Positions 5,468 through 5,821 of a stretch of DNA of 5,821 nt are shown one piece after another; positions within the stretch are counted from its first letter, which is position 1, and each line of letters starts with the position of its first letter. Origin of the DNA: an uncultured Dorea sp. (GTDB lineage: Bacteria > Bacillota_A > Clostridia > Lachnospirales > Lachnospiraceae). A model generated the notes under the pieces. It ran no database searches and was not told the DNA's origin. It worked only from the letters and a program-made list of their open reading frames with translations. The stretch spans positions 89,398 to 95,218 of the forward strand of contig CAJTRO010000008.1 in the NCBI GenBank assembly GCA_910579015.1, written 5' to 3'. The position numbers and the translations under genes were made by a program.

Positions 5468-5821
5468 TCAGGATGAACCATATGTCCTTCCGGCCTGTTG
5501 CATCCTGTGGCACCCGCATTCCGGACAAATGCGTATATCAATCTTCCAGACCACAGCCAGCAGCTCTCCTATGGATAGTCCGGCATACCTTTCTTTAAAC
5601 CGCTGTCCTCCCTGGATTTTGAAGATCAGTTTCAGGTTCCTGCTTTTATACCGGTTATTTAAAAAGCCGTAATAGCGGATCTTCTGAAAACCCGGAGGGA
5701 GCACATGCATCAGGTAACGCCGGATGAATTCCGTGTTTTCCAGGGTGATAGTCCTACGCGGATTGCCGGGCCTTTTTCCTCTGGCAGAAAAAGTGGTTTC
5801 CTGTTCATCCACATCCAGGAT
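5468..5821 (-). CDS. IS91-like (Y2/HUH) transposase, C-terminal part
   Basis: The 117 visible residues match the C-terminal end of the Y2 transposase family, which cuts single-stranded DNA with a tyrosine pair and moves by a rolling-circle mechanism. Diagnostic stretches are TEFIRRYLMHVLPPGFQKI and RYYGFLNNRYKSRNL, preceded by a TITL strand, and a late ICPECG zinc-ribbon half near the C-terminus. The frame is open to the window edge, so the GTG at 5812 is internal and the HUH and YxxxY catalytic motifs should lie beyond the right edge. The TGA at 5468 closes the gene at a normal place for the family. No frameshift or internal stop is visible in this part. It is convergent with the helix-turn-helix remnant, from whose stop it is separated by 13 bp. 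Confidence 0.85.
   Translation of the reverse strand: MLDVDEQETTFSARGKRPGNPRRTITLENTEFIRRYLMHVLPPGFQKIRYYGFLNNRYKSRNLKLIFKIQGGQRFKERYAGLSIGELLAVVWKIDIRICPECGCHRMQQAGRTYGSS

Larger units (their letters stand above)
5345..5821 (-). mobile_element. 3' part of an IS91-like insertion sequence (left limit approximate)
   Basis: The element is recognised from its transposase and runs off the right edge. Its left limit is placed at about 5345 only because the helix-turn-helix similarity of the neighbouring ORF stops there. IS91-family elements move by rolling-circle replication, lack terminal inverted repeats and make no target duplication, so the usual boundary marks are not expected. Their origin end lies just beyond the 3' end of the transposase gene and contains hairpins, which agrees with the structures at 5331-5434. 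Confidence 0.5.

Noticed and set aside
5281..5541. 86-codon minus-strand frame overlapping the transposase end
   Set aside because: It overlaps the supported transposase frame and reads through hairpin DNA; Cys/Lys/Phe-rich product with no family resemblance.

Overview
The window looks like chromosome from an anaerobic, spore-forming Firmicute, most likely a Clostridia member of the Lachnospiraceae type. That placement is inferred from the ftsZ / spoIIGA / sigE order, the AGGAGG-type ribosome sites and the roughly even base composition; no marker gene here fixes the genus.

Layout, left to right. (1) ftsZ enters at the left edge without its N-terminus and ends at 1174, with a clear intrinsic terminator at 1217-1253. 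(2) An AT-rich, gene-free stretch (to 1659) carries an exact Spo0A box and a sigma-A-type promoter with an unusually long spacer of 21 bp, which matches the architecture known for the Bacillus subtilis spoIIG promoter. (3) spoIIGA (1660-2487) and sigE (2453-3193) overlap by 35 bp. They encode the membrane aspartic protease and the pro-sigma-E it activates in the mother cell after asymmetric division. (4) An MBL-fold/beta-CASP nuclease-like gene (3243-4853) follows, with its own extended -10 promoter in the 49-bp gap and a strong terminator at 4969-5007. (5) From 5008 to the right edge the character changes to accessory DNA. This part holds a promoter running into a 103-bp near-perfect inverted repeat, a short ORF that starts like an excisionase/MerR-type helix-turn-helix protein and then degenerates, a cluster of hairpins, and the C-terminal end of an IS91-like (Y2/HUH) transposase on the minus strand.

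How it fits together. The left 4.9 kb is conserved core. FtsZ builds the division ring that is redeployed for the asymmetric septum. Spo0A~P is predicted to switch on spoIIGA-sigE, and SpoIIGA then removes the sigma-E pro-sequence. The nuclease-like gene has no evident sporulation link beyond position. The right 0.8 kb is best read as a mobile element that has landed in, or next to, a small regulatory gene whose 5' leader contains the large inverted repeat.

I see no CRISPR array, rRNA or tRNA. The most unusual material is at 5146-5454. I cannot claim a new system there, but the inverted repeat and the broken helix-turn-helix ORF are not explained by ordinary annotation.
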